From contig JAIYAU010000025.1 in the NCBI GenBank assembly GCA_027488865.1, forward strand, positions 192,359 to 256,358: 64,000 nt of DNA. Direction: 5' to 3'. Every line of letters begins with the position of its first letter. The stretch's first letter is position 1. This DNA comes from Cytophagaceae bacterium (GTDB lineage Bacteria > Bacteroidota > Bacteroidia > Cytophagales > UBA9547). Under the pieces are notes generated by a model. The model had not been told where the DNA came from. It saw only the letters and a program-made list of their open reading frames with translations, and searched no databases. Made by a program: the position numbers and the translations under genes. Shown here in pieces: positions 18,067 to 26,883 of the stretch.

Positions 18067-18117
18067 GAACGAAAGTTAATCTCCTCTGTGCCACGTGTGC
18101 CACAGGCCATATAGTAG
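18067..18117 (+). repeat. Island repeat copy E (AACGAAAGTTAAT core)
   Basis: The core is at 18068-18080, followed by CTCCTCTGTGCCACG, TGTGCCACAG and GGCCATATAGTAG, the longest member of the family seen. Confidence 0.75.
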
Positions 18118-18168
18118 ACAAGACGAAGTCTTAGTTCTTAGCATAAAGCATAACTTCTGTCTAGTTCA

Positions 18169-18507
18169 TCAGTCTTTTTTGAAAACCGTTTTCCTGTGTT
18201 TTTGTCCCCATTCTATTATATGTACTATCAGGTCTTTGATTGTCATACCGTGTGAAGTGAGCTTATATTCTACTACAATCGGCTTGTCTTGAATTATGTT
18301 TCTCTCTACCATTTTTATGTCTTCCAAATAACGTAATTCTTTTGTAAGTGTTGAGGAGGTAATTCTGTTCAAAACTGTTTTCAGTTCATTGAAACGTTTA
18401 GGATTGTCACAAAGATGGGCAAGTATTTGTCCTCGCCATTTACCGCCTACAATGTCTAAAACATCTGCTACCACCTTGATTCCCTGCTGTTTGTTTTTTA
18501 TTTCCAT
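18169..18507 (-). CDS. HxlR-family winged-helix regulator
   Basis: From the ATG at 18507 the product is 112 residues (MEIKNKQQGIKVVADVLDIVGGKWRGQILAHL), the usual length for HxlR proteins. Marks are GGKWRGQIL, the RFNEL-x(6)-ITSSTLTKELRYLED recognition helix region and the wing VVEYKLTSHG. An in-frame ATG at 18585 would add 26 unconserved residues and place a perfect palindrome (18551-18567) inside the gene, so I reject it. HxlR proteins commonly repress a divergent detoxification gene in response to electrophiles or oxidants; the divergent esterase/oxidoreductase pair fits that. Confidence 0.9.
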   Translation of the reverse strand: MEIKNKQQGIKVVADVLDIVGGKWRGQILAHLCDNPKRFNELKTVLNRITSSTLTKELRYLEDIKMVERNIIQDKPIVVEYKLTSHGMTIKDLIVHIIEWGQKHRKTVFKKD

Positions 18508-18550
18508 GCCTTGTATTGAATTAAGTATCTTAAAAACTACTTGTATATTA

Positions 18551-18567
18551 TTGCTACTAGGTAGCAA
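18551..18567. promoter_or_regulatory. Predicted HxlR operator palindrome
   Basis: TTGCTAC-TAG-GTAGCAA is a perfect 7-base inverted repeat about the centre TAG, in the divergent promoter region between the HxlR gene and the esterase gene. Its position suggests it is the regulator's own binding site. Confidence 0.6.
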
Positions 18568-18616
18568 ATTTATACTTAATGACATAGTTTTGCAAACGAA
18601 TATTTAAATGTAAAAA

Positions 18617-19504
18617 ATGAATAATAATACAACAACAAATAATCTGTCATTTAAAGAAAAAGCAGGCGTTTTCTTTTGGAGAAATATGATGATGCCTTTA
18701 ATTGCGACTATTGGTGGAAAAAAATATCCGGCAGGAAAAGTGAAAGAGTTTGCTTATGGAAGTCTAAAAGATGAAAAATTGGATTTCATAGCACCAAATG
18801 CTAACTCAAAAAACCGTCTTGCAATTGTTCACATTCATGGCGGTGCATGGGTGGCTGGGAGCAAAGGGAATTTCTATTCAAAACCGTTAATGAAATTTTC
18901 AGATGCTGGTTATCCTATCTTTAGTCTAAATTATCCATTAGCACCCGAACAGCAGCACCCGTATTTGTTGCGTTCATTATTAAATGCCTTAATTTGGATA
19001 AAGAAAAAACATCCTGAATACGATACTATTCATTTAATTGGGGATTCTGCTGGAGGAAATTTAGCTATGATGATAGGTATTTATCTTTCGAATCCTAAAT
19101 TATTAAAAATGCTCGATTCGGTTAATTTGAATGATTTACCAAAAGTCAAAAGCGTGGTAGATATTTTTGGTGTCAATGATAGAAAGTCTTGGATTGAAGA
19201 TGGTTTTCCAAGTGCCAAACTATTTAATAAAGTGTATGTAGAAAATACTACTACCCCTAATATTCCATTGTTTCCGATGGACTTTGAACATATTGAAAAT
19301 TTACCACCATTGTTTATTGTGGGTGCAGGAGAGGACAAACTTTTACGTTCATCAAAAATTTGGGCAGAACATATTGCCGAGCAATTCAAAGATGTTCAGT
19401 TCAAAATTTATGAAGGTGCTGCACATGGTTTTTTTAGTTTCGGAAAGGGTTGTGAAGAACTAAGTGACGATATGCTCGCATTTTTTAATAAAAATAATTC
19501 TTAA
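18617..19504 (+). CDS. Alpha/beta hydrolase (HSL-type esterase/lipase)
   Basis: The hormone-sensitive-lipase type is marked by the oxyanion-hole HGG (HIHGGAWVAGS, residues 74-76) and nucleophile elbow GDSAGG (Ser144). Asp240 in GAGEDKLL and His270 in GAAHGFF complete a plausible triad. Length 295 is usual. No signal peptide, so it is cytosolic. It hydrolyses small acyl esters by family knowledge; the natural substrate is unknown. It is divergent from the HxlR regulator and followed 20 bases later by the oxidoreductase gene, so the pair is likely one HxlR-controlled operon. Confidence 0.92.
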   Translation: MNNNTTTNNLSFKEKAGVFFWRNMMMPLIATIGGKKYPAGKVKEFAYGSLKDEKLDFIAPNANSKNRLAIVHIHGGAWVAGSKGNFYSKPLMKFSDAGYPIFSLNYPLAPEQQHPYLLRSLLNALIWIKKKHPEYDTIHLIGDSAGGNLAMMIGIYLSNPKLLKMLDSVNLNDLPKVKSVVDIFGVNDRKSWIEDGFPSAKLFNKVYVENTTTPNIPLFPMDFEHIENLPPLFIVGAGEDKLLRSSKIWAEHIAEQFKDVQFKIYEGAAHGFFSFGKGCEELSDDMLAFFNKNNS

Positions 19505-19524
19505 TATTTAAACACGTAAACAAT

Positions 19525-20448
19525 ATGAAAGCAATACAATACAAGGCCTTTGGCAATTCAGATGTAATTGAAGTAGTAGGAATTCCTACACCTGAAATCA
19601 AAAATGAGAATGGCGTTTTAATCAAAGTTAAAGCGGCAAGCGTAAACCCTTTGGATTTTAAAATTCGTTTGGGTTATATGCAAAAAATGCGTCCTGTTCA
19701 ATTGCCTTATACCCCAGGCTTAGATGTATCAGGTATTATTACTGCAATTGGAACAGAAATTACTAATTTTAAAGTCGGTGATGAAGTGATTGCTGTCACG
19801 ATGGGAAATGCTTATGCAGAATTTGTAGTTGCGAACGAAAACTTTGTTACTTTAAAACCAAGCAATGTTTCTTTTGAAGAAGCAACTTCCTTAGCAGTAA
19901 ATTTGGGAACCGCACAAACTATTTTGTTTACAGAGGGCAAATTGACAAAAGGGCAAAAAGTATTAATTCAAGGTGCTGCTGGCTCTGTAGGAGCAACGAT
20001 GGTGCAACTTGCCAAAAATAATGATCTTTATGTCATTGCAACAGCATCTGGCAAAGGGGTAGAATTAGTTAAAAGTCTTGGTGCAGACGAAGTAATTGAT
20101 TACAAAACGCAAGATGTTTCTTTACTAGTTAAAGATGTTGATTTGGTTGCCGACTGTGCTGGTGGTGATTCACAAGCTAAACTTTTTGAACTATTAAAGT
20201 CAGGCGGTAAATTATTAAGCATTGCTGGTATGCCTTCACCAGAATTGGCAGCAAAATTCAATGTCGATGCCCGATTTATTTCTTCGGATTTGTCCGCCAA
20301 GAGTTTGGAAAATGGTTTGTCATTGGTAAGCGAAGGAAAATTAAAACCTATTGTTTCAAAAACTTTTAAACTTGAGGAAGCGGCACAAGCCCAAGATTTT
20401 GTTTCTGGTGGAGGTGTCAATGGTAAAGTTGTTTTAATTGTAGGATAA
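19525..20448 (+). CDS. NADP-dependent quinone oxidoreductase-like MDR protein
   Basis: A 307-residue medium-chain dehydrogenase/reductase of the zinc-free quinone reductase type: MKAIQYKAFGNSDVIEVVGIPTPEI at the N-terminus, PYTPGLDVSGIITAIG, and a Rossmann fold with GAAGSVGATMVQLAK (about residues 151-165). The Cys/His zinc ligands of alcohol dehydrogenases are missing. The expected reaction is NAD(P)H-dependent reduction of quinones or enones. It is downstream of the esterase and presumably under HxlR control, consistent with handling reactive carbonyl or quinone compounds. Confidence 0.92.
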   Translation: MKAIQYKAFGNSDVIEVVGIPTPEIKNENGVLIKVKAASVNPLDFKIRLGYMQKMRPVQLPYTPGLDVSGIITAIGTEITNFKVGDEVIAVTMGNAYAEFVVANENFVTLKPSNVSFEEATSLAVNLGTAQTILFTEGKLTKGQKVLIQGAAGSVGATMVQLAKNNDLYVIATASGKGVELVKSLGADEVIDYKTQDVSLLVKDVDLVADCAGGDSQAKLFELLKSGGKLLSIAGMPSPELAAKFNVDARFISSDLSAKSLENGLSLVSEGKLKPIVSKTFKLEEAAQAQDFVSGGGVNGKVVLIVG

Positions 20449-20509
20449 AAGCAGTTTTGATGTTAGTCGTAAGTTGTTGGTGGTCGGTCCAACGCTTACT
20501 GCTAACATC

Positions 20510-20608
20510 TAAACCAACGCACCTATCCCCTAAATTTCTTAAAACTTGCCTTTATTCCGCCTATATACGGTATATACCCAACTGATTAAATATTAACAAC
20601 TAAATATT
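20510..20608. repeat. Direct repeat, right copy (partner at 17907-17997)
   Basis: Lies after the oxidoreductase gene, so the pair of repeats brackets the whole HxlR-esterase-oxidoreductase module. On the minus strand the fragment reads VGYIPYIGGIKASFKKFRG and a stop, with another stop just upstream. Confidence 0.7.
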
Positions 20609-20662
20609 ATGTTTACAACTATTCCAAAACAATCTTAATATATTGTAAGGCTTCAATTAAAA

Positions 20663-22321
20663 CTATTTTACGATTACAATTTGAGAATCCTTCAGTTTCC
20701 CATCTTCCATGAGCGATACCACAATTGCTCCATTGGGTTCTTGATAAGATAGATTTTGAATGGTCCATTCATTCCAGCCAGCATTGAAAAAACGAGAAGG
20801 TTCTGTAGAAAGCAACTTTCCTTGTGTATTATACAATTTTAAACCTATTTCACCTGAAGTTTCTAAGAAAAATCGCAAGGTGACTTGTTGGTTGATCGAA
20901 GAAGGATTGGGATATACAAAAAATGAAGTTTCATTTTGTTTTTCTTGATCAAGGGCTTGAGATAGTATGGTACTATAGGCAAAAGCTCCAGCATCCTTAG
21001 TGCCATTTCTGGTATTATTTAGATAGTCAAAAGTAATTCCAAAACTTGAAACGTCCACGCCCACCCCTATGGCAGGTGAACCAGCTTGTAGCCTAAAGTC
21101 ATTATTCGCAGCATTTTTAAATTGCAGGGCTGATAATACATTGCGATAAACATTACCCTTTTCTTCATATTTAACGCTTGCATTTAGCTTTCTAACATAT
21201 TCAGGAGAATTACCATATTGTATAATTACATTATTGTAAAGGTAGCTCAAAGCCAAGCGATCAGTATAAATTCGAATGGCATTGCCTTTAGGATTAATGA
21301 TGGTATTATTTATAAACTTAATACCTGTTCCTAGGAGGCTATCTGGCGTAGCTTGCTCGTCCATAAAAATGCCAATACCTAGTTTTGCAGTATCCGCACC
21401 AGCATTAATAATAATGTTGTTAAAGATTAAGTTGTTTCCTATTCCCGTACATACAATTCCATTACCGGGAGCGTAATTAATCCAATTGTTATAACATAAG
21501 CCCCCAGTACCGCTCCCAAGTTGTAAACCATTATTCTGAAAACTTGCAAAAGGATTGAGCCCAGTAGTGTCAATTGTATTGTCATGAACTGAACAATTTT
21601 TAGTGGCACTACCCACTTGAATGCCCTCACAACCAGTGCGTTTTATTATATTTCTATACACCTCAACCCCTTGAATGGAATGAGGATATTTTTTACCACA
21701 AACATCAGTATTGGGCGGGGCAGAATTATAAAAAGAATTACCAATATAAAATCCCTCTCCCTGTACATCGTGTACATAGTTATGATGAAGTGAGATATCA
21801 TACATGGTAAAATTTTCCCGCCAAGTGGTAGAATCAGTACAACTTGGGTCCGTCTTGGCCATAATACCCGCAAAACCAGTGTTAAATACCTCTACGTGGT
21901 CGATTTCAAAATTGGTGCTTCTTGCAGAAAGTTGAATACCATTTTGCCCTTTTTGCACCTTTATTCCATACAATTCATTAGGATCACCCGTGCCAGTAAT
22001 ATGAAAAAATGAACTATTTTGTATCAACAATGGATCAGGATTGGAGGGTTGTCCTAGGGTGGATGAAATGGTGGCTACTCCGCCACAGTTCTTAATAATG
22101 ACCGGTTTTTCTTTGGTGCCATTTATATTTTTCAAGATCAACCTACTTCGTTCGCCGGTTTCAAAACAAAGTACATCACCAGGTTTTACCTTTGGGGAGG
22201 TTAAATTACCATCAAACGTGATCCCTTTAATGATGTGGGTACATCCGCAATCTTGTGCTACCATAAAATTTGAAAGCATCACCAAGATTAATATTGAAAA
22301 AATCCTATAATATATATTCAT
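20663..22321 (-). CDS. Parallel beta-helix protein with T9SS sorting domain
   Basis: After a signal peptide (ending MVAQ) comes a 'pectate-lyase-like' right-handed parallel beta-helix region with many N-N-x-I and G-I-x-x repeats (about residues 90-420; for example IVCTGIGNNLIFNNIIINAG). The last 85 residues, starting near FFVYPNPSS, match the T9SS type A C-terminal sorting domain (LKLYNTQGKLL). The protein is thus expected to be exported through type IX secretion and held on or released from the surface. No catalytic residues could be assigned; polysaccharide binding or lysis is a family-level guess. Confidence 0.9.
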   Translation of the reverse strand: MNIYYRIFSILILVMLSNFMVAQDCGCTHIIKGITFDGNLTSPKVKPGDVLCFETGERSRLILKNINGTKEKPVIIKNCGGVATISSTLGQPSNPDPLLIQNSSFFHITGTGDPNELYGIKVQKGQNGIQLSARSTNFEIDHVEVFNTGFAGIMAKTDPSCTDSTTWRENFTMYDISLHHNYVHDVQGEGFYIGNSFYNSAPPNTDVCGKKYPHSIQGVEVYRNIIKRTGCEGIQVGSATKNCSVHDNTIDTTGLNPFASFQNNGLQLGSGTGGLCYNNWINYAPGNGIVCTGIGNNLIFNNIIINAGADTAKLGIGIFMDEQATPDSLLGTGIKFINNTIINPKGNAIRIYTDRLALSYLYNNVIIQYGNSPEYVRKLNASVKYEEKGNVYRNVLSALQFKNAANNDFRLQAGSPAIGVGVDVSSFGITFDYLNNTRNGTKDAGAFAYSTILSQALDQEKQNETSFFVYPNPSSINQQVTLRFFLETSGEIGLKLYNTQGKLLSTEPSRFFNAGWNEWTIQNLSYQEPNGAIVVSLMEDGKLKDSQIVIVK

Positions 22322-22603
22322 TGAAGTAATTGTATCAAGTCAAGTTAGTGAAAATTAATGATGAAATATTTTTCGGGTAATGCATTTGAAGATTTTTTTG
22401 TTTGATTCGTTGGAAGATTTTTGAATTGGCCTTTCAATTTGCGCAAGAATTTCACCTCCCTTTTTCAAGGAGAGGGGTTTATATCGTATATTGGCGAAAG
22501 AAACACAAGTTCTAAGAAAAAAGGTGGTGGTTGCGTAAGTACAAACGTTAGTGAGAATTCTAGAAATCAAAAACTAAACAGACAAAACATAAAAACTACA
22601 AAC
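22322..22603. other. Non-coding divergent spacer with a short hairpin
   Basis: It separates the beta-helix gene from the DUF2004-like gene. An imperfect stem-loop (CCTCCCTT / AAGGAGAGG, one bulge) lies near 22457-22477. No supported gene; an open frame extending through it from 22421 lacks codon support. Confidence 0.45.
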
Positions 22604-23104
22604 ATGTCAACACATTTGTCCAAATATTTTGGAGAATTTGAATTAGCAGATCCAGAAGAATGGTATGAAACAGAAATTGAATTTAACGAAAGAACATTAG
22701 AAGTTTTAATGACTTGTTCCTCAGAAGCTAAAAACATCGATCAAACATTTTTACAAACGATTGATGATTTTATTGACAACTTTTCAGATAACGAAAAGCT
22801 TGTACGTCTAAGTTTTATAGACGATTTTAAAAATGGAGGCGAAACAAAAACATATATTGACTCACAAATTGAGAATCAAGAAAGCGAAGAAATCGAGAAT
22901 CTCATTGATAGAGCTGATGAAAAACTAAATAATGCAGAAAAACTATTATCTGTGATTAATCTATTGAGAGTTGTATTTTACCCAGAGAAAGAAGATAGAA
23001 TGTTTGCCATATTTGACTATACAATTAGTGAAGATTTGACAGATGAATTATTAGTATTTAAACTGTATAAAGACAAAAAAAACAGAATTTGCATTGAAAG
23101 TTAA
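22604..23104 (+). CDS. DUF2004-like protein
   Basis: Start at ATG 22604 (MSTHLSKYFGEFELADPEEWYETEIEFNERTLEVLMTCSS), 166 residues. A longer frame begins at 22421 but its first 61 codons look like translated spacer. The opening (YFGEFELADPEEWYETEIEFN) and the acidic, helical composition resemble DUF2004 proteins, often found in polymorphic-toxin immunity or orphan contexts. No toxin is adjacent. It is acidic, cytosolic, and probably a single-gene insertion in the accessory zone. Family assignment is tentative. Confidence 0.65.
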   Translation: MSTHLSKYFGEFELADPEEWYETEIEFNERTLEVLMTCSSEAKNIDQTFLQTIDDFIDNFSDNEKLVRLSFIDDFKNGGETKTYIDSQIENQESEEIENLIDRADEKLNNAEKLLSVINLLRVVFYPEKEDRMFAIFDYTISEDLTDELLVFKLYKDKKNRICIES

Positions 23105-23264
23105 CAACCACCGCTAACACCATAATTTCGCATTTTCGGGCTTCATCGTTTGAGCTAGTTTACTCGCCTTTATTAAGTTCACTGCGAGGGATAAAGTTAT
23201 AATCTTAAATCTCGAAAAAGCCTAAATGCCACGCGTATTCGGTTATGTCTAGAAGTATAATAAA

Positions 23265-23819
23265 ATGAAGAAAGCTTCAGCTCGTTTACTACTGTTAATA
23301 ATTATTTCAGGTTCTTGCGGACAAAATCCAAAGAAAAAAATAGATTCAATCAAAGAAGCAAGCAATAGCAAGAAAGACCTAAATTATAATACCAATATTA
23401 TGAGAAAACTGCCATCAACTGACGACCCAATTGTAATGAGAACTGACTTTTCAAATGATTTTGAATGGCAGACAATTTATAATGAAATTGTTACTCCAAA
23501 TCCAAAATTTGGATTCCTTCCGAATGTAGTTTTTGTTAATGATACTACCGTTCATGATTATACAGAAGAACAACTTTTATGCGACAGCTCATTGGAGTAT
23601 AACCATGCATTTATTTTTATAGTTGACAAGTTTACTATCACAAATCCTGAGCATCCTGTTCTGTGTATTGGTTTGAAACATAATCGTGGATTAAAACTTC
23701 GAACTATCCCTTCTGAAATGTGGGCAATTGAAAATAATCTTTCCATTTCAAATATGGATTTTGAAGAGTTTGTTGGTGCAGTGGACAAGGATGGAATATT
23801 TCGTGGATTTAAAGAATAA
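23265..23819 (+). CDS. Hypothetical lipoprotein with DUF6924-like domain
   Basis: MKKASARLLLLIIISGSC is a lipoprotein signal (ISGSC, Cys18). After a linker, IVMRTDFSNDFEWQTIYNEIVTP and PNVVFVNDTTV resemble DUF6924 (an R-T-D-F-S-x-D-x-x-W opening, then an F-V-x-D strand). Length 184. DUF6924 function is unknown to me. An in-frame ATG at 23400 would skip the lipoprotein signal, but the first start is favoured by the well-formed lipobox. Confidence 0.65.
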   Translation: MKKASARLLLLIIISGSCGQNPKKKIDSIKEASNSKKDLNYNTNIMRKLPSTDDPIVMRTDFSNDFEWQTIYNEIVTPNPKFGFLPNVVFVNDTTVHDYTEEQLLCDSSLEYNHAFIFIVDKFTITNPEHPVLCIGLKHNRGLKLRTIPSEMWAIENNLSISNMDFEEFVGAVDKDGIFRGFKE

Positions 23820-24092
23820 CAAAACCACTAACCACTTTGTATTGGTCTTGTTTGCAAAACAAGAGATGAAGTGCCTTAGCATTCTCCAAAACGATAAAAA
23901 AATAAACAAGAACACACACCAACAAATCAACGTTATTTATACACCAACCTCTTCGTAGTTGCAGTACTTAGCGCCCTCAAAAAAAGATATTCATAAGGCA
24001 TTTTGACAGCCCTTAAGGTTAGTAATCTGTATTAAAAATACTTACAAATAACTATTTGTTTTTGACCTCCCACTGATTGTACGGATGATAAA

Positions 24093-25170
24093 CTAATTCT
24101 GCATTAAATATGCTTTAATATAATCTCCAATATCTCCATCGAGCACATTTTGTACATCCGATCGTTCATGTCCTGTACGTACGTCTTTGACTAATTTATA
24201 TGGATGCAATACATAGTTTCTTATTTGAGATCCCCACTCTATTTTCTTTTTTGAGGCCTCTACTTTGTCACGTTCTTCATTACGTTTATCAATCTCAATT
24301 TGATAAAGACGCGATTTAAGTAATTTTAAGGCATGTTCTTTATTTTGAATTTGAGAACGTTCTTTCTGACATTCTATAATAATGCCAGAAGGCTTATGTT
24401 TGAGGCGTACAGCAGTTTCTACTTTATTTACATTTTGGCCTCCTGCGCCTCCTGCTCTAAAAGTGTCCCATTCTATGTCCGCTGGGTTAATGTCAATTTG
24501 TATAGTATCATCAGCCACAGGATAAACAAACACAGATGAAAAAGTAGTTTGTCTTTTACCTTGTGCGTTAAAAGGGCTAATCCGCACCAAACGGTGTACT
24601 CCTATTTCAGATTTTAAAAATCCATAGGCAAACTCACCTTCAAACTCAAGCGAAACAGCCTTCACCCCCACCACGTCACCGGCTTGATAATTAACTTCTT
24701 TTACTGTAAATCCGTTTTTTTCTCCCCACATGATATACATCCGCATGAGCATAGCAGACCAATCATCACTTTCAGTACCACCTGCACCAGAATTAATATC
24801 TAAAATAGCATTGCAAGAGTCCTCCTCGTCGCTTAACATTCGCTTAAATTCTAGCTCCTCAAGTGCTAACAATGTGTCTTTATACTCAGAATTGAGTTCG
24901 TCCTCGGTAACACCAGCTTCTTCATACATTTGTTGAAGCACCTGCAAATCTTCTATTTTAGTAAAAACAATACTAAAATGATCTGTCCAGATTTTTTTTG
25001 ATTTGATGGTTTTTAACATCTTTTCCGCCTCTTTGGGATCATCCCAAAAATTGGCTTGAAGCGTTATTTCCTCTTCTTGTTTTATTTCTTCAACCTTACG
25101 ATCGTAGTCAAAGATACCTCCTCAGAGACTCTATTCTGTCCCTCAACTCGGCGAGTTGTGCTGCATTCAT
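24093..25170 (-). CDS. prfB: Peptide chain release factor 2 (programmed +1 frameshift)
   Basis: RF2 ends translation at UAA and UGA. The gene starts at ATG 25170 ([20 protein letters not shown]); the 21st codon is an in-frame TGA (25110-25108). Just before it stands AGGAGG-TAT-CTT-TGA-C, the classic RF2 recoding site: a ribosome on CTT slips +1 so that GAC (25109) is read. The second frame then gives [13 protein letters not shown] and runs to 24093. The joined product is 358 residues, the usual RF2 length. SPF (about residues 198-200) and GGQ (about 243-245) are intact. An apparent start at 25019 would drop the N-terminal domain. The site makes RF2 level self-limiting. Confidence 0.97.
25107..25123 (-). 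promoter_or_regulatory. RF2 frameshift site
   Basis: On the minus strand, AGGAGG lies three bases before CTT-TGA-C. The purine block, the CTT slippery codon and the UGA stop followed by C are all present, as in the conserved bacterial prfB site. Confidence 0.95.
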
Positions 25171-25347
25171 GTTGTAAAAATTCTATTAAAAGGCCTCAAA
25201 GGTAGTAAAATTTAAAAATATTTAATAGATATTCTTAATTGTGGTTTGTAAAATCAAAAATCAACAACCACTTATTATTTTAGAAAAATTATAAAACTTA
25301 TAAAAACTTTTAACTAGCTTTACTAGGTATTTAATCCAAATGTCATC

Positions 25348-26250
25348 ATGTTTTTAATCATACTTGGGGTTCTAGTTTTACTTTTTACTTTAGCTGCTGC
25401 TAAGTCAATGCCAAATTCAGCCAAAGCCTTTGTAATTGTACGTTTTGTATCGATTGTTTTAATTGTGGTTGGATTTTTCACCGCCTGTGTTGTGCAGATT
25501 GAAGCTGGAGAAGTGGGTGTTAAAAAACTGTTTGGCCAAGTTAACTCTGACGTATTAAATAGTGGATTACATGTGGTAAATCCGTTGATTGATGTAGTTA
25601 AATTTGATACACGAACCCAAAACTACACCATGTCTGCTGTACACGACGAAGGTGCTCGCAATGGCGATGATGCCATTAAAGTGCTAACTGCCGATGGTTT
25701 AGAGGTTGTTATAGATTTGACAGTATTATTTAGAGTATTGCCTGACCAAGCTCCAAAGATGTTAAAAGAATTAGGACCTGATTATGTGAATGTGATTGTG
25801 AGGCCAGTATCTAGAACTAAAATAAGAGATAATGCAGTTTATTATGACGCAGTTGCTTTATATTCAACAAAAAGAGATGAGTTTCAAGCAAGAATTTTCA
25901 AATCAATTGAAGAAGATTTTAAGAAAAGAGGCATGTTTTTAGAACAATTGTTAATTAGAAACATTGCTTTGCCTAGTTCAGTAAAAACAACCATTGAATC
26001 AAAAATAAATGCTGAACAAGATGCTCAAAAAATGCAGTTTGTATTACAAAAAGAAAAACAAGAAGCAGAGAGAAAAAGAGTTGAAGCACAGGGTATTGCA
26101 GATTATCATAAAATAATAAGTACTGGCTTAAATGATAAACAGCTACAATATGAAACCATTAAAATGCAAAAAGAACTTGCTACTTCTAATAACTCTAAAA
26201 TCATAATCATGGGTGGATCAAAAGTTCCCTTGATTTTAAACGAGAAATAA
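25348..26250 (+). CDS. Prohibitin-like SPFH domain membrane protein
   Basis: One or two N-terminal hydrophobic segments (MFLIILGVLVLLFTLAAA, VRFVSIVLIVVGFFTACVVQI) precede an SPFH/band-7 domain beginning EAGEVGVKKLFGQVNSDVLNSGLHVVNPLIDVVKFDTRTQNYTM. A coiled coil with KQEAERKRVEAQGIADYHKIIS follows from about residue 230. Such proteins oligomerise into membrane cages or scaffolds, often tied to FtsH. Which face it uses was not determined. It is divergent from prfB and precedes a YiaA/B-like gene by 30 bases. Confidence 0.9.
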   Translation: MFLIILGVLVLLFTLAAAKSMPNSAKAFVIVRFVSIVLIVVGFFTACVVQIEAGEVGVKKLFGQVNSDVLNSGLHVVNPLIDVVKFDTRTQNYTMSAVHDEGARNGDDAIKVLTADGLEVVIDLTVLFRVLPDQAPKMLKELGPDYVNVIVRPVSRTKIRDNAVYYDAVALYSTKRDEFQARIFKSIEEDFKKRGMFLEQLLIRNIALPSSVKTTIESKINAEQDAQKMQFVLQKEKQEAERKRVEAQGIADYHKIISTGLNDKQLQYETIKMQKELATSNNSKIIIMGGSKVPLILNEK

Positions 26251-26280
26251 ATAACCGCTTTTATACCCTTAATTTATAAA

Positions 26281-26694
26281 ATGACAACTCAAAAACCTTC
26301 TAATGCATTTATAGCTGCTAGCTGGATATCACTAATTGTGGGAATGTGTGGTTATTTAATTGGCCTCTACAATGCACAGATGCCATTAAATGAAAAAGGG
26401 TATTATTTTACGGTGCTCATGTATGGATTATTTTCAGCAGTGTCGGTACAAAAATGTGTGCGAGATATGTTAGAAGGAGTGCCGGTTACAAATTTGTATT
26501 ATGGACTTAGTTGGTTTTCTACCATATTATGTATTGCCTTATTAGCCATTGGCTTATGGAATGCTACCCTCGCATTAAGTGAAAAAGGATATTATTTTAT
26601 GGCATTCTTAATGAGTATGTTTGCAGCTATTGCTGTTCAAAAAAATACAAGAGATGCCTTGAGTATTGAAAAAATGGAAAAATCTAATCCGTAA
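26281..26694 (+). CDS. YiaA/YiaB-type two-helix inner-membrane protein
   Basis: Two tandem copies of the YiaA/B domain are visible: WISLIVGMCGYLIGLYNAQMPLNEKGYYF and, about 72 residues later, WFSTILCIALLAIGLWNATLALSEKGYYF. Each copy has two membrane helices, so four helices in 137 residues. Role unknown. It is 30 bases downstream of the SPFH gene and probably in its operon. Confidence 0.88.
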   Translation: MTTQKPSNAFIAASWISLIVGMCGYLIGLYNAQMPLNEKGYYFTVLMYGLFSAVSVQKCVRDMLEGVPVTNLYYGLSWFSTILCIALLAIGLWNATLALSEKGYYFMAFLMSMFAAIAVQKNTRDALSIEKMEKSNP

Positions 26695-26830
26695 AAAATC
26701 TTAGTTTAATATTTTCATACCTACCACTGTAAAAGCCCCTAACAAAAGACTATTACTGGATAGGACGCGATATACTTTTTGAATTAAACATTTTTATGGG
26801 ATTTAATAACCTCATTTACAATTCATAAAA

Positions 26831-26863
26831 AATCCTTATTTGAGTTTGATTCAAATAAGGATT
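26831..26863 (-). terminator. Terminator for the DUF5723 gene
   Basis: Perfect 13-base arms AATCCTTATTTGA and TCAAATAAGGATT with a 7-base loop, followed on the minus strand by six T. It sits 20 bases after the minus-strand stop at 26884. Confidence 0.85.
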
Positions 26864-26883
26864 GTTAACTAGTAAAAGTTTGG

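Larger units (their letters stand above)
17855..18168. other. Non-coding interval with two kinds of repeat
   Basis: No gene is supported. It holds the left copy of a roughly 90-base direct repeat (17907-17997) and island repeat copy E (18067-18117). Confidence 0.6.

Noticed and set aside
11885..18117. Interpretation of the island repeats as integron attC sites
   Set aside because: The bases after GTT do not fit the GTTRRRY / RYYYAAC pattern and I saw no integrase. Only the spacing looks cassette-like, so the integron reading was not adopted.
22421..22603. N-terminal extension of the DUF2004-like gene
   Set aside because: The extra 61 residues are translated spacer with a palindromic stretch and no coding character; the start at 22604 fits the family.
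8765..24092. Intact insertion sequence or prophage
   Set aside because: No DDE transposase, terminal inverted repeats with target duplication, or phage structural genes were seen. The Rpn-type gene is the only mobile-related gene.
25020..25108. Second-frame start of RF2 at 25019 as the true start
   Set aside because: The frameshift site and an in-frame upstream reading from 25170 give the standard full-length RF2.
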